Shown here one piece after another: positions 8,051-17,050 of a stretch of DNA of 64,000 nt; the stretch's first letter is position 1, and every line of letters starts with the position of its first letter. The translations under genes and the position numbers were made by a program. The stretch is from positions 189,933 to 253,932 of the forward strand of contig NZ_WUEG01000002.1 of the NCBI RefSeq assembly GCF_010468565.1, given 5' to 3'. The notes beneath the pieces were generated by a model. That model had not been told where the DNA came from and made no database searches. It saw only the letters and a program-made list of their open reading frames with translations. This stretch comes from Allomuricauda sp. TY007 (GTDB lineage Bacteria; Bacteroidota; Bacteroidia; Flavobacteriales; Flavobacteriaceae).

Positions 8051-8968
8051 TTAACGTTTAAAGCGTTCAAAAATGGCCAACGTTTTTTTAGTGTTGATAA
8101 AATACACTCCTGTTAAAAGAATCGCAGCGGCTATGATGGATTGCAGGGTAATCTTCTCATCGAGAAAATACCATCCCAACAACAGCGCTACAATTGGATT
8201 TACATAGGTAGAGGTTGCCACTTTTTCCGGAGAAACGGCCTTAAGCAGATAGTTGAACGAGGTAAAGGCTACTATACTTCCCAAAAATATAAGCAATACC
8301 ATGGCCAACTGCACCTTACCCTCCCAAGCTAGTGGTGAAGTCCATTCTTCCCCGAAACCAAGGCTCATCAAACTTAAAACAAGACCTGCAAAGAACATTT
8401 GGTAGCCTGTGTTCACAAAATAATTGGTTGGCAGGTCTGCCTTTGCCACAAAAAGACTGGCGTAGGCCCAGCAGAACATGCAGAAAAAAATCATGATCAT
8501 ACCTACAATGGACTCTTCTTGGGCAATAATCTGTTTTTGACTTACCAATAAATAGATTCCAATTATCCCTAAAACAACACCAACAACTGACATGGGCTGA
8601 ATTTTTTTGCCTTGCAGTACGCGCATCAACAAAAGTATGATAAGTGGCTGGGAAGAAATTTCCAAAGCTGCGAAACCAGTATCCACATAACGCAGGGCCC
8701 AAACTACCAAACCATTGCCAATGCTCAAGAAAAGTACTCCGGCAATTAGGGTATTCAAAAGTTGTTTTTTTGTGATTCGAAGGGATGTGCCCATGATTTT
8801 GGCCAGCAGAAAAATACAGAGACCTGCCAAGGTGAACCTGAAACTGGCCAGCATAAAGGGTTCCAGTTCCAATACAGCTATCTTGTTCAACAAATAGGTG
8901 GAGCCCCAAATCACATAAATGGCAAAAAAAGCCAGAATGACGAGAGCAGAGTTGGAGGATTTTGCCAT
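8051..8968 (-). CDS. EamA/DMT-family transporter
   Basis: 305 aa with about ten hydrophobic helices and two EamA repeats. The first begins ALVILAFFAIYVIWGSTYLLNK, with the typical WGS motif after helix 1; the second ends in the TSTYVNPIVALLLGW motif before helix 10. Proteins of this drug/metabolite transporter superfamily export amino acids, purines or other small metabolites across the inner membrane. The substrate cannot be assigned. The short basic tail (AIFERFKR) is probably cytosolic. It stands alone between two - strand genes. Confidence 0.92.
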   Translation of the reverse strand: MAKSSNSALVILAFFAIYVIWGSTYLLNKIAVLELEPFMLASFRFTLAGLCIFLLAKIMGTSLRITKKQLLNTLIAGVLFLSIGNGLVVWALRYVDTGFAALEISSQPLIILLLMRVLQGKKIQPMSVVGVVLGIIGIYLLVSQKQIIAQEESIVGMIMIFFCMFCWAYASLFVAKADLPTNYFVNTGYQMFFAGLVLSLMSLGFGEEWTSPLAWEGKVQLAMVLLIFLGSIVAFTSFNYLLKAVSPEKVATSTYVNPIVALLLGWYFLDEKITLQSIIAAAILLTGVYFINTKKTLAIFERFKR

Positions 8969-9066
8969 TTTTAAGGACAGTTTAACCGCCCTGCAATATT
9001 ACGTATGTTTACTGAAGTATGTAATTATGAAGCTAAATTTTGGTTGATTTTCCCGTTTGAACCGTA

Positions 9067-9396
9067 TTATAGCGGTTTTTTTAAATCGAATATGTAGGAT
9101 GCAAAGTCGCTTTCCAATTTTTTGAAGCGATTTAAATGTTCCTCAATTTCTTTGTTTTTTGCGTTAAAATCTATCTTTCGCTGTTTAATTTTGAACATGA
9201 GCTGCTTTTCGTGAGTTCTATAACTCTGGATGCTTTTGTTCAGTTCGTAAAATTTTTCGAACCGTTGGGGGCATTTAGGTTCATAAGTGTACGAACTTAG
9301 CTTTTCTGATAGGCGCTGCACCATTCTGTTGTTTCTTTCCACCCGCACCAGTAATTCTTGTTGTTGTTTAATACTATTTTGGGTGATATGTTCCAT
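9067..9396 (-). CDS. Hypothetical coiled-coil protein
   Basis: 109 aa, strongly charged and helical, with long stretches predicted to form a coiled coil (for example KQLMFKIKQRKIDFNAKN and IEEHLNRFKKLESDF). No signal peptide or membrane segment. An ORF in another frame (9297-9479) begins 83 nt upstream with a plausible N-terminus, so either a small overlapping gene or a frameshifted longer N-terminus is possible. No family recognised. Confidence 0.6.
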   Translation of the reverse strand: MEHITQNSIKQQQELLVRVERNNRMVQRLSEKLSSYTYEPKCPQRFEKFYELNKSIQSYRTHEKQLMFKIKQRKIDFNAKNKEIEEHLNRFKKLESDFASYIFDLKKPL

Positions 9397-9504
9397 AGGC
9401 TCGCAAGGGTTTTTAACATTAACGGATTGACATCCTTTAAGTTACTAAAATTCTTATAAACTTTGGTACGGTTAACCATCTTTTAATGATTTATTTAAGA
9501 TCCA

Positions 9505-9532
9505 TAAAAAAAGCCCGGAAAAACCGGGCCTT
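9505..9532 (-). terminator. Intrinsic terminator of the OmpA-family gene
   Basis: Six-bp arms GCCCGG/CCGGGC around a five-base loop, followed on the - strand by a T-run (CTTTTTTTA). It lies 24 nt after the stop of the OmpA-family lipoprotein. Confidence 0.85.
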
Positions 9533-9555
9533 TGCTAATTTGAATATTGAAAAAA

Positions 9556-10248
9556 TTAATTTTCGGTCTGCTCGTAAGCCTCTTCTTTCAATTCGTCAGA
9601 GGCAATAATGGCCAATTCCACTCGTCTGTTGGCTGCTTTACCCGAAGCGGTGTCGTTGCTTTCCACAGGTTGTTCTTCGCCATACCATTTGGTGGTAAAA
9701 CGTCCACTGGAAATGCCTTTGGCCACCAAATACCCGGTTACGGCTTGTGCCCTACGTTGGGAAAGCCCCATGTTGTATTCGGCTGCGCCGTCACTATCAG
9801 TATGCCCTTCCACCAAAATATTGGTTTTTGGATATTCCATAAAAATTCCGGCCAATTTGTCCAATGTGGTGGCAGAAGCTCCTTTAATGTCTGACTTGTT
9901 GGTGTCAAAATAAACACCGTTCTCACCACTAAAGGTAACGTTGATGCCCTCGCCTACCCTTTGCACTTCTGCGCCTGGGATTTCCTGTTCAATTCTTTCG
10001 GCTTGCCTGTCCATGCGATTACCAATGTAACCACCGGCAGCACCGCCAACAACAGCTCCTATAATGGCGCCAAGGGCAGTATTTCCTTTTCCTACATTGT
10101 TACCGATAACACCACCGATAACGGCGCCGCCACCGGCACCAATTGCGGCACCCTTTTGGGTATTGTTCGCATTTTTGATGGCATCACAACTAATAATAAT
10201 GGTCAACGCCAAAAAAGCAGTTGCCCCTTTTAACACTATATTTTTCAT
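9556..10248 (-). CDS. OmpA-family lipoprotein with glycine zipper
   Basis: 230 aa from the ATG at 10248, which begins a lipoprotein signal (ALTIIISC). A glycine-zipper region with repeated GAxxG/GxxxG (about residues 35-80) is followed by an OmpA C-terminal peptidoglycan-binding domain with VEGHTDSDG and LSQRRAQAV (about residues 145-175). This arrangement resembles YiaD-type lipoproteins that link the outer membrane to peptidoglycan. The lipocalin-like gene ends 4 nt upstream on the same strand, so the two probably form an operon that ends at the hairpin at 9505-9532. The tail is acidic (SDELKEEAYEQTEN). Confidence 0.93.
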   Translation of the reverse strand: MKNIVLKGATAFLALTIIISCDAIKNANNTQKGAAIGAGGGAVIGGVIGNNVGKGNTALGAIIGAVVGGAAGGYIGNRMDRQAERIEQEIPGAEVQRVGEGINVTFSGENGVYFDTNKSDIKGASATTLDKLAGIFMEYPKTNILVEGHTDSDGAAEYNMGLSQRRAQAVTGYLVAKGISSGRFTTKWYGEEQPVESNDTASGKAANRRVELAIIASDELKEEAYEQTEN

Positions 10249-10252
10249 GAAA

Positions 10253-10738
10253 TTATTTTTTTGAGAATTCGTAAACAACAGTAACGGGCTGTCCGTCAAC
10301 TGATACATTGGACTTAAGCGTCATGGATTGTTCGGATAGGCTAACAATGTTCAAGCGGTATCCATACCCTCCGGAAATATCCTTTCGCTTATCATCAATA
10401 AACTTAAATTGAAGTTGGCTCTGATAGTTTTGTTGTGGCTCCACCACGGACCATCTAAAAAAACGGTCGCCACCTTGACAAAGTGAACTTTGGGCAATAG
10501 TATAGCGCCCTGTACTGTTATTGTCGCGGAAAAACCATTCGCTATCCTCAAAGCAGATATCCTCTGCATCGTTGAAAATAACGGATTTAAAGTTTCCAGT
10601 GTTGTTTTCGTAATAAACATTGTCCAAGTTCCAAGTTCCACTGAACAAGTTTCGCTGTGTTCTGGCACTTTTGGAAATGGAACACGATGAGAATAGAAGT
10701 CCCATCGCTGTAATCAATAAGAGTGATCGTTTCATCAT
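10253..10738 (-). CDS. Lipocalin-family lipoprotein
   Basis: 161 aa with a lipoprotein signal (MGLLFSSC) and then a beta-rich domain beginning LFSGTWNLDNVYYENN, where the GxW motif is typical of the Bacteroidota lipocalin-like family. A second ATG at 10735 is equally possible as start. It lies 4 nt before the OmpA-family gene, so both are likely outer-envelope proteins expressed together. Ligand unknown. Confidence 0.8.
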   Translation of the reverse strand: MMKRSLLLITAMGLLFSSCSISKSARTQRNLFSGTWNLDNVYYENNTGNFKSVIFNDAEDICFEDSEWFFRDNNSTGRYTIAQSSLCQGGDRFFRWSVVEPQQNYQSQLQFKFIDDKRKDISGGYGYRLNIVSLSEQSMTLKSNVSVDGQPVTVVYEFSKK

Positions 10739-10824
10739 AAGTATTAAGTTAATGTTCTAAAAATATACGTTTGGGGACGTGTTTATGGTTGTTAAATTAT
10801 CAAAAAAATGTTAAACGACTGATA

Positions 10825-12804
10825 TTAATACTGATACAATTCAATTAATTCGGTTTCAAATCGGTTTTTTGGTAAATAATTGGCTTCAAGTGGTTTTGCA
10901 AAGGGTACTGGAGTTTCTAAACTGCCAACTCTTTTTACGGGAGCGTCCAGAAACTCAAAACAGTTTTCCATGACCAAGGCCGATATATCGCTGGCAATGC
11001 CTCCAAATAAGGTGTCTTCTTGAAGTAGGATCAATTTCCCGGTCTTTTTTACCGAATTGAAAATAGTTTCGGTGTCCAATGGTTGAAGCGTTCGCAAATC
11101 AATCAAATCTGTATCAATTTCAGGGTGTTTTTCGAGAATCTCCAAAGCCCAATGCACGCCTGCACCATAGGTGACCACAGTTATGGAGTTCCCTTTCCTT
11201 AAAAGTTTGGCCTTGCCAAACGGCAAGGTGTAGTAATCTTTAGGAACATCGCCTTTAACACTTCGATACAACCCTTTGTGCTCAAAAAACAGCACTGGAT
11301 TGGGGTCGTTAACCGCTGTGGCCAACAATCCTTTGGCATCATAAGGAAATGCGGGGTATACCACTTTGAGTCCGGGGGTTTTGGTGAACCAAGCTTCATT
11401 CGTCTGGGAATGGAATGGCCCCGCCCCTACACCGCCGCCGCAGGGCATTCGAATGACTACATCGGCTTTTTCGTTCCAACGATAATGCACTTTTGCCAAA
11501 TAGTTGACAATAGGGTTGAACCCAGAACTCACAAAATCGGCAAACTGCATCTCTACAACAGCCTTCATTCCGTTAATGGACAAACCCATGGCTGCGGAAA
11601 CGATTGCAGACTCACAAATGGGTGTATTCCGTACCCGACTTTTTCCAAATTTGGGCACAAAACCTTCGGTAATTTTAAAAACACCCCCGTAATCCGCAAC
11701 ATCTTGCCCCATAATAATGAGTTCGTTGTGGCGGTACATGGATTGCTCCAATCCTTGGGAAATGGCATCAACAAATCGAATGTTTTCAGATTCATTTGAT
11801 TCAGGTTCAATATTCTGATAGTTAAATTCTTGGTAAACCTCATTTAATTCTTTAGTTTCATTTAGGGAAACTTCAGGTTCATCAAAAGCAAGCTTCAAAT
11901 TGGTATTGATTTCCTCAGAAATGTCTTGCTTGATTGCCTCAATATTTTCCTCTGTAAGCACCCCTTCTTCCAATAGAAAACTTTCATAATTGGAAATAGG
12001 GTCTTTCTTTTCCCATTCCTTCATCAACTTATCTGGGACATATTTGGTTCCGCTTGCTTCTTCGTGCCCACGCATCCGAAACGTTTTGAATTCCAAAAGC
12101 ACTGGTCGCGGCCTCCTCCGAATGGCTTTGCACAATTCATCTACTTTTGCGTACACTTCCAAGATATTGTTGCCATCAATAATTCTGGACTCAATGCCAT
12201 ACCCCTTGGCCCTATCCGCCAAATGTTCGCAATTGTATTGCTCGTTGGTCGGCGTGGAAAGCCCATAACCATTGTTCTCAATACAGAACAATACGGGCAA
12301 GTTCCAAACAGAGGCCACATTCAAGGCTTCGTGAAAATCCCCTTCACTGGTGGCGCCCTCTCCCGTAAAAACGGCAGTTACCCGCTTCTTTCTCCGTAAC
12401 ATATCGGCCAAAGCAATTCCATCGGCCACTCCGAGTTGAGGCCCCAGATGCGAAATCATGCCAACAATTTTATATTCTTGGGTGCCAAAATGAAAACTTC
12501 GGTCCCTACCTTGGGTAAAACCGTTTTGTTTTCCTTGCCATTGCGCAAAAAGTCGGTTCAAAGGAATGTTTCTTGAGGTAAACACCCCAAGATTTCGATG
12601 CATGGGCAGAATATACTCACTTTCCTTAAGTGCCTTTGCAACACCTACGGAAATAGCCTCCTGCCCTATCCCACTAAACCATTTGGAAATCTTGCCTTGC
12701 CGCAGAAGAATCAGCATCTTCTCCTCTATCATTCTCGGCTTCAGCATACCTTTGTACAAATCCAGCAACTTTTCGTGTTCCAAGCTGCCAACATGATATC
12801 TCAT
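10825..12804 (-). CDS. Branched-chain 2-oxo acid dehydrogenase E1, alpha and beta fused
   Basis: 659 aa combining both E1 subunits in one chain. Residues about 1-320 are the alpha part, with the thiamine pyrophosphate motif (GEGATSEGDFHEALN ending in ENNGYGLS). Residues about 345-659 are the beta part (RFVDAISQGLEQSM, GQDVADYGGVFKITEGF, RTLQPLDTETI). E1 decarboxylates 2-oxo acids with TPP and passes the acyl group to a lipoyl E2. The fused form is common in Bacteroidota and is generally annotated as 2-oxoisovalerate dehydrogenase. No E2 or E3 gene is in the window, so the partners must be encoded elsewhere. Substrate preference is inferred from the family. Confidence 0.92.
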   Translation of the reverse strand: MRYHVGSLEHEKLLDLYKGMLKPRMIEEKMLILLRQGKISKWFSGIGQEAISVGVAKALKESEYILPMHRNLGVFTSRNIPLNRLFAQWQGKQNGFTQGRDRSFHFGTQEYKIVGMISHLGPQLGVADGIALADMLRRKKRVTAVFTGEGATSEGDFHEALNVASVWNLPVLFCIENNGYGLSTPTNEQYNCEHLADRAKGYGIESRIIDGNNILEVYAKVDELCKAIRRRPRPVLLEFKTFRMRGHEEASGTKYVPDKLMKEWEKKDPISNYESFLLEEGVLTEENIEAIKQDISEEINTNLKLAFDEPEVSLNETKELNEVYQEFNYQNIEPESNESENIRFVDAISQGLEQSMYRHNELIIMGQDVADYGGVFKITEGFVPKFGKSRVRNTPICESAIVSAAMGLSINGMKAVVEMQFADFVSSGFNPIVNYLAKVHYRWNEKADVVIRMPCGGGVGAGPFHSQTNEAWFTKTPGLKVVYPAFPYDAKGLLATAVNDPNPVLFFEHKGLYRSVKGDVPKDYYTLPFGKAKLLRKGNSITVVTYGAGVHWALEILEKHPEIDTDLIDLRTLQPLDTETIFNSVKKTGKLILLQEDTLFGGIASDISALVMENCFEFLDAPVKRVGSLETPVPFAKPLEANYLPKNRFETELIELYQY

Positions 12805-12884
12805 ACAATAAAATTCTGTCGGTTAAAAGTAGTAAAAAGCCCTTCAAAACACCTTAAATTTTAAAAACCTTCGGCATTATTCCC

Positions 12885-12892
12885 TATTTTTG
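12885..12892 (+). promoter_or_regulatory. Candidate -7 box (TATTTTTG)
   Basis: Matches TAnnTTTG and lies 22 nt before the ATG of the oxygenase gene, a normal distance for a short 5' leader in this phylum. No clear -33 TTG was found at the expected spacing. Confidence 0.45.
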
Positions 12893-12914
12893 GTCTAACA
12901 TCAAAGATGACAAT

Positions 12915-13865
12915 ATGAGTGCTATTCCAAGTGTAGACCTGAAAGACTTTGTTTCGGGCGACCCAAAAAGAAAAGAAAAGTTTGTCAAAGAAATAGGCGC
13001 TGCGTTCGAGGATATTGGTTTCGTGGCCCTGAGCGGACATTTTTTGTCCGATGAATTGGTCGAAGACCTATATTCAGAAATAAAAAAGTTCTTCAACCTA
13101 CCGCAAGAGACGAAGGACAAATACGAAATTGAAGGTATTGGAGGACAAAGAGGATACACTTCCTTTGGAAAAGAGCATGCGAAAGGCAAAAAAGAAGGTG
13201 ATTTGAAAGAATTTTGGCATTTCGGTCAATATGTGGAAGACAATCCGGAACTGGAAGCTGAATACCCAGATAATGTTATGGTTGAAGAACTTCCAGATTT
13301 TAATCGAGTTGGAAAGGAAACCTATAAAATGCTGGAAAAAACCGCAAAATATGTGTTGCGAGCATTGGCTTTACATTTGGATTTGGAAGAAACCTATTTT
13401 GATGATTACATAAAAAATGGAAACTCCATTTTAAGGCCCATTCACTATCCGCCAATTACCGAAGAACCTAAGAACGCCGTCAGGGCTGCCGCACATGGCG
13501 ATATCAACTTGATCACCTTATTGATGGGCGCCCACGGAAAAGGTCTTCAAGTTAAAGATCATGAAGGAAACTGGGTAGATGCCATTGCCCAACCCAACCA
13601 ATTGATGATCAATGTTGGGGATATGTTGTCTAGACTTTCCAATAACAAACTAAAATCCACCATCCACCAAGTTGTAAATCCTCCGAAGGAGCTTTGGGGC
13701 ACATCGAGGTATTCCATTCCGTTTTTTATGCACCCTGTTAGCGACATGCCTCTTGACTGCTTGGAAAATTGTATTGATGATGAGCATCCCAAGGCTTTTG
13801 AGGATATTACCGCAGGAGAGTATTTACACGAAAGATTGATAGAACTAGGACTGATCAAAAAGTAA
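12915..13865 (+). CDS. Isopenicillin N synthase-family Fe(II)/2-oxoglutarate-type oxygenase
   Basis: 316 aa, the usual length for this fold. The N-terminal DIOX_N part has PSVDLKDFVSGD and GFVALSGHFLSDELV. The C-terminal jelly-roll core carries the iron ligands His and Asp in AAHGDINLITLL (about residue 195) and His in STIHQVVNP (about residue 255). A downstream RYSIPFF supplies the Arg-x-Ser that binds the cosubstrate carboxylate. Such enzymes oxidise small organic substrates; the reaction is unknown here. It is followed after 2 nt by a SUI1-type factor, so the two are probably translated from one message. Confidence 0.88.
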   Translation: MSAIPSVDLKDFVSGDPKRKEKFVKEIGAAFEDIGFVALSGHFLSDELVEDLYSEIKKFFNLPQETKDKYEIEGIGGQRGYTSFGKEHAKGKKEGDLKEFWHFGQYVEDNPELEAEYPDNVMVEELPDFNRVGKETYKMLEKTAKYVLRALALHLDLEETYFDDYIKNGNSILRPIHYPPITEEPKNAVRAAAHGDINLITLLMGAHGKGLQVKDHEGNWVDAIAQPNQLMINVGDMLSRLSNNKLKSTIHQVVNPPKELWGTSRYSIPFFMHPVSDMPLDCLENCIDDEHPKAFEDITAGEYLHERLIELGLIKK

Positions 13866-13867
13866 TT

Positions 13868-14197
13868 ATGGATTTAGGAGACCAACTCAAAAATTTATTC
13901 CCCGACCACGTTCCAGAAGAGGAACCCGACAAGGAAAAGGAGAAATCCCCATATTGGTTGCAAGACAATCCCATTATCTGTAAATACGAAAAGCGCAAAG
14001 GCAAGCCCGTGACCATTCTGGAAGGCTACAACGGTGCGGACAGTGACTTCAAAAAATTGACAAAAGACCTGAAAACCCTTCTGGGCGTGGGCGGTAGTTT
14101 TAAAAACGAAGCCATTATTATACAAGGCGATTACCGGGATAAAATTATGGACTTCCTAAAGGAAAATGGCTTTTCGGTGAAGCGTGTGGGCGGATAA
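13868..14197 (+). CDS. yciH: SUI1/eIF1-family translation factor (YciH-like)
   Basis: 109 aa. The C-terminal 75 residues form the SUI1 domain (KGKPVTILEGYNG, LKTLLGVGGSFKNEAIIIQG, KIMDFLKENGF), as in bacterial YciH and archaeal/eukaryotic eIF1. YciH-like proteins bind the small ribosomal subunit and influence start-codon selection; their physiological role in Bacteroidota is unclear. The acidic N-terminal 35 residues are a linker. The gene starts 2 nt after the oxygenase stop. Confidence 0.9.
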   Translation: MDLGDQLKNLFPDHVPEEEPDKEKEKSPYWLQDNPIICKYEKRKGKPVTILEGYNGADSDFKKLTKDLKTLLGVGGSFKNEAIIIQGDYRDKIMDFLKENGFSVKRVGG

Positions 14198-14341
14198 CTG
14201 CTAATTCTTCAAAAAATCAGAATTGGTTTTTCGTACATGTTAAAAAGCAGCCGCAAATACCAATGTTTTGTGAAAAAATTTTTGTGTTCTTGCTTTAAAC
14301 ATTACTTTTATTCTTCCTAACCAACGAAAACTGAGCTGAAA

Positions 14342-15274
14342 ATGAAATCACTGTTGCACATAACCAACGGGGACAGTTTCACGTCTAGATTACAATCTTT
14401 GCAATTAAAAGGAGATGTAATAACCTGGAGAGAAATGCTTTGCGAAGGCAAAACCCTTTCCTCTGTAGGAAGCGAATCTTTTTGGAAAACAAGGTTCGAA
14501 TTCTTGAACAAAAATTACAAAGTCTCCAAATCTTGGTTTATTGAAAAAACCCTGAAAGAATACAGGTCCCTTTGCAACCACAAACAACAGGACCAAATTG
14601 TTCTATGGTTTGAGTACGACCTTTTTTGCCAAATAAACATGTTGGCCGTTCTTAGCTGGCTAAAACAGCACAGAAGGCATGCCGAAATATCTTTGGTTTG
14701 TAGCGGCAAGGTCGAAGGCTCCAAAAAGCTTTATGGCCTTAATGAGTTAAGCGACGAAAAGCTGATTGCGCTTTATGACAATAGAAAAATTCTCTCACAG
14801 GACGATATAGAGTATGCTGACTATATTTGGCAATTGTACTGTAGCGACAACCCTATTCGTTTGGAAAACCAAATCGCCAACAACGACTTTCAATTTGAAT
14901 ACCTATCGGATGCACTGAAAACCCACCTAAAGCGATTTCCTACCATTAAAAATGGACTTAATGATTTGGAAAATCACATTTTGGAAGTGGCCAAGAAGCA
15001 TAAACCAAAGTCCAAAAATGAATTGATGGACAACTTGTTGACCGATCAAGGTTTTTACGGTTTTGGGGATACACAGTACGAGCGTATGATTTCTTCCTTA
15101 AAACCTCTGTTCAGTTCTTTTGACCCTGTAAAATTGACCAAAAAAGGATTGCAGGTATTAAAGCAAGAAGCAAATTACTATTCGGAACTTCGTGATAATC
15201 AAATGTATTTAGGAGGCTCTTTAAAGTATAACTTCCTATATAATTCTGATACCGACCGAATTTTAAAACTCTAA
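14342..15274 (+). CDS. DUF1835 domain protein
   Basis: 310 aa, cytosolic. The N-terminus SLLHITNGDSFTSRLQSL and the later DQIVLWFEYDLFCQINML (about residue 85) match the DUF1835 family. The C-terminal part contains a winged-helix-like stretch and ends with a glycine-rich beta segment. The function of the family is not known. It starts an evident three-gene + strand unit with a nucleoside phosphorylase (4 nt gap) and a solute-binding-like protein. Confidence 0.85.
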   Translation: MKSLLHITNGDSFTSRLQSLQLKGDVITWREMLCEGKTLSSVGSESFWKTRFEFLNKNYKVSKSWFIEKTLKEYRSLCNHKQQDQIVLWFEYDLFCQINMLAVLSWLKQHRRHAEISLVCSGKVEGSKKLYGLNELSDEKLIALYDNRKILSQDDIEYADYIWQLYCSDNPIRLENQIANNDFQFEYLSDALKTHLKRFPTIKNGLNDLENHILEVAKKHKPKSKNELMDNLLTDQGFYGFGDTQYERMISSLKPLFSSFDPVKLTKKGLQVLKQEANYYSELRDNQMYLGGSLKYNFLYNSDTDRILKL

Positions 15275-15278
15275 GCAG

Positions 15279-16163
15279 ATGGCCTCCTTAGGTGACTCAG
15301 AGCTCATTCTGAACCCTGATGGGAGCATTTACCATCTCAATCTTCTTCCTGAGGACATTGCTACCACCATTATTACTGTTGGTGACCCTGATCGGGTCCA
15401 TGAAGTTTCCAAATACTTTGATTCTATCGAAGTAAAAAAAGGAAAGCGAGAATTTGTGACCCATACCGGCCATTATTCCGGTAAGCGCATAACTGTAATC
15501 TCCACAGGTATCGGAACGGACAATATTGACATTGTTTTTAATGAATTGGATGCCTTGGCGAACATAGATTTTCAATCTCGTCAAATAAAGTCACAAAAAA
15601 TACAGCTCAGTTTTATACGGGTCGGTACATCTGGCTCTTTGCAACCAGATATCCCTGTTGATTCCTTTTTGATGAGTGCCACTGGTATTGGCCTTGACAA
15701 TCTTTTGCATTTCTATGATTGCGGGCACATCAAAAACAAAGAGATGGAACAAGCACTTACAGTCTACTTAAATTGGAGTAAGTACAATATCCACCCCTAT
15801 GTGGTTGATTTTGATAAGGATTTAGCGGATATTTTCATTTCAAATCGTATACGATTAGGATTAACTTCTACAAATTCAGGGTTTTATGGGCCGCAAGGAA
15901 GGGTGTTACGCTTAAACCCAACCATCGTCGACTTCAATGAAAAGCTAGCGGGTTTTTCATTTGGAGATTTGAGAATAACCAACCTAGAAATGGAAACAGC
16001 AGCCATTTACGGTATTGCAAAACTACATGGACACCGAGCTGTTTCCCTTAATGCTATATTGGCCAATAGGGCCACTGGCGAGTTCTCCAAACAAGGGCAT
16101 AAAACTGTTGACGAGCTGATTCAATACACCCTAAAATGCATTGCTGAAAGTCAACTGGTATAA
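15279..16163 (+). CDS. Nucleoside phosphorylase
   Basis: 294 aa of the PNP/UDP phosphorylase family, which splits nucleosides with phosphate into base and ribose 1-phosphate. Visible family features are TIITVGDPDRVHEVSKYF (phosphate-binding start, about residues 30-50), ISTGIGTDNIDIVFNEL (about 75), RVGTSGSLQPDIPVDSF (about 115) and the active-site NLEMETAAIYGIAKLHGH (about 235). The branch is closest to uridine phosphorylase-like proteins, but substrate choice is not decidable by eye. It lies 4 nt after the DUF1835 gene and 28 nt before the next CDS. Confidence 0.9.
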   Translation: MASLGDSELILNPDGSIYHLNLLPEDIATTIITVGDPDRVHEVSKYFDSIEVKKGKREFVTHTGHYSGKRITVISTGIGTDNIDIVFNELDALANIDFQSRQIKSQKIQLSFIRVGTSGSLQPDIPVDSFLMSATGIGLDNLLHFYDCGHIKNKEMEQALTVYLNWSKYNIHPYVVDFDKDLADIFISNRIRLGLTSTNSGFYGPQGRVLRLNPTIVDFNEKLAGFSFGDLRITNLEMETAAIYGIAKLHGHRAVSLNAILANRATGEFSKQGHKTVDELIQYTLKCIAESQLV

Positions 16164-16191
16164 TTTTAACCCCAATCAAGAATCCAAACAG

Positions 16192-17040
16192 ATGAAAACC
16201 ATAAAAATAATAGGTGTTCCCGAACATTTTAATCTTCCTTGGCATCTGGCGATGGAGGACAATGCTTTTGAAGACCGCGGCATTCAATTGGAATGGACCG
16301 ACATTCCTGAAGGAACGGGGAAAATGACCCAAATGCTTCAAAATGGTGAAGCGGACATGGGTGTCATTCTCACGGAGGGTATCATAAAAAGCATATCGCA
16401 GGGTAACTCCAGTAAGATTGTTCAAGAATATATTTCTTCCCCCCTACTTTGGGGCATCCATGTTGACGCTGCTAGTGATAGAGAAACGATAGCATCATTA
16501 AAAAATGACAAGGTCGCCATTAGTCGAATGGGGAGCGGAAGTCATTTAATGGCCTACATCAACGCACAAAACCAGAGATGGAACACCGAAAACCTCGAAT
16601 TTGAAATTGTAAACAACCTTGATGGCGCAGTGGAAAATCTGACCAATGGTTCAGGAGCCTATTTTATGTGGGAACATTTTACTACAAAACCCCTTGTGGA
16701 CAATGGCACATTCAAACGTGTGGGTGACTGCCCCACTCCATGGCCCTGTTTTGTAATAGCTGCTTCGAACAGTTTCATCAAAGAAAGTGAAGGCTTGCTC
16801 AAGCATGTTTTGGAGGTTATCAACACGTATACCGCTGAATTCAAACAAATTCCCAGTATTGACAGGACCCTGTCCAACCGATACGAACAAAAACTGGAAG
16901 ACATTCAGGAATGGTTGTCCAAAACCAACTGGGGACAGGAACAACTCTCCGAAACAATGGTAAACGAGATTCAGTCCAGATTACACGACCTTAATTTAAT
17001 CGAGGAAGTCAAGGATGCTTCAGCATTTCTTTGGAAATAG
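16192..17040 (+). CDS. Substrate-binding-protein-like protein without signal peptide
   Basis: 282 aa from the ATG at 16192; an upstream TTG-type frame has no support. The fold is that of type 2 periplasmic binding proteins (KIIGVPEHFNLPWHLAMEDN, ADMGVILTEGIIKSI, KVAISRMGSGSHLMAYI, ending in a helical C-terminus). It resembles the SsuA/THI5-like group and perhaps its Ca3427-like branch. There is no signal peptide, lipobox or neighbouring ABC permease or ATPase, so it is probably cytosolic and may act as an enzyme or sensor rather than a transporter part. It follows the nucleoside phosphorylase in the same orientation. Confidence 0.8.
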   Translation: MKTIKIIGVPEHFNLPWHLAMEDNAFEDRGIQLEWTDIPEGTGKMTQMLQNGEADMGVILTEGIIKSISQGNSSKIVQEYISSPLLWGIHVDAASDRETIASLKNDKVAISRMGSGSHLMAYINAQNQRWNTENLEFEIVNNLDGAVENLTNGSGAYFMWEHFTTKPLVDNGTFKRVGDCPTPWPCFVIAASNSFIKESEGLLKHVLEVINTYTAEFKQIPSIDRTLSNRYEQKLEDIQEWLSKTNWGQEQLSETMVNEIQSRLHDLNLIEEVKDASAFLWK

Positions 17041-17050
17041 ACGGATGTCA

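Noticed and set aside
8316-8909. 197-aa - strand frame within the EamA transporter
   Set aside because: Same region read in another frame of a clear ten-helix transporter; high Cys, His and Arg content is typical of an off-frame read.
9297-9479. 60-aa - strand frame overlapping the coiled-coil protein start
   Set aside because: The first 28 residues look plausible, but the rest overlaps the 109-aa gene in another frame. A frameshifted N-terminus cannot be excluded, yet nothing in the sequence proves it.
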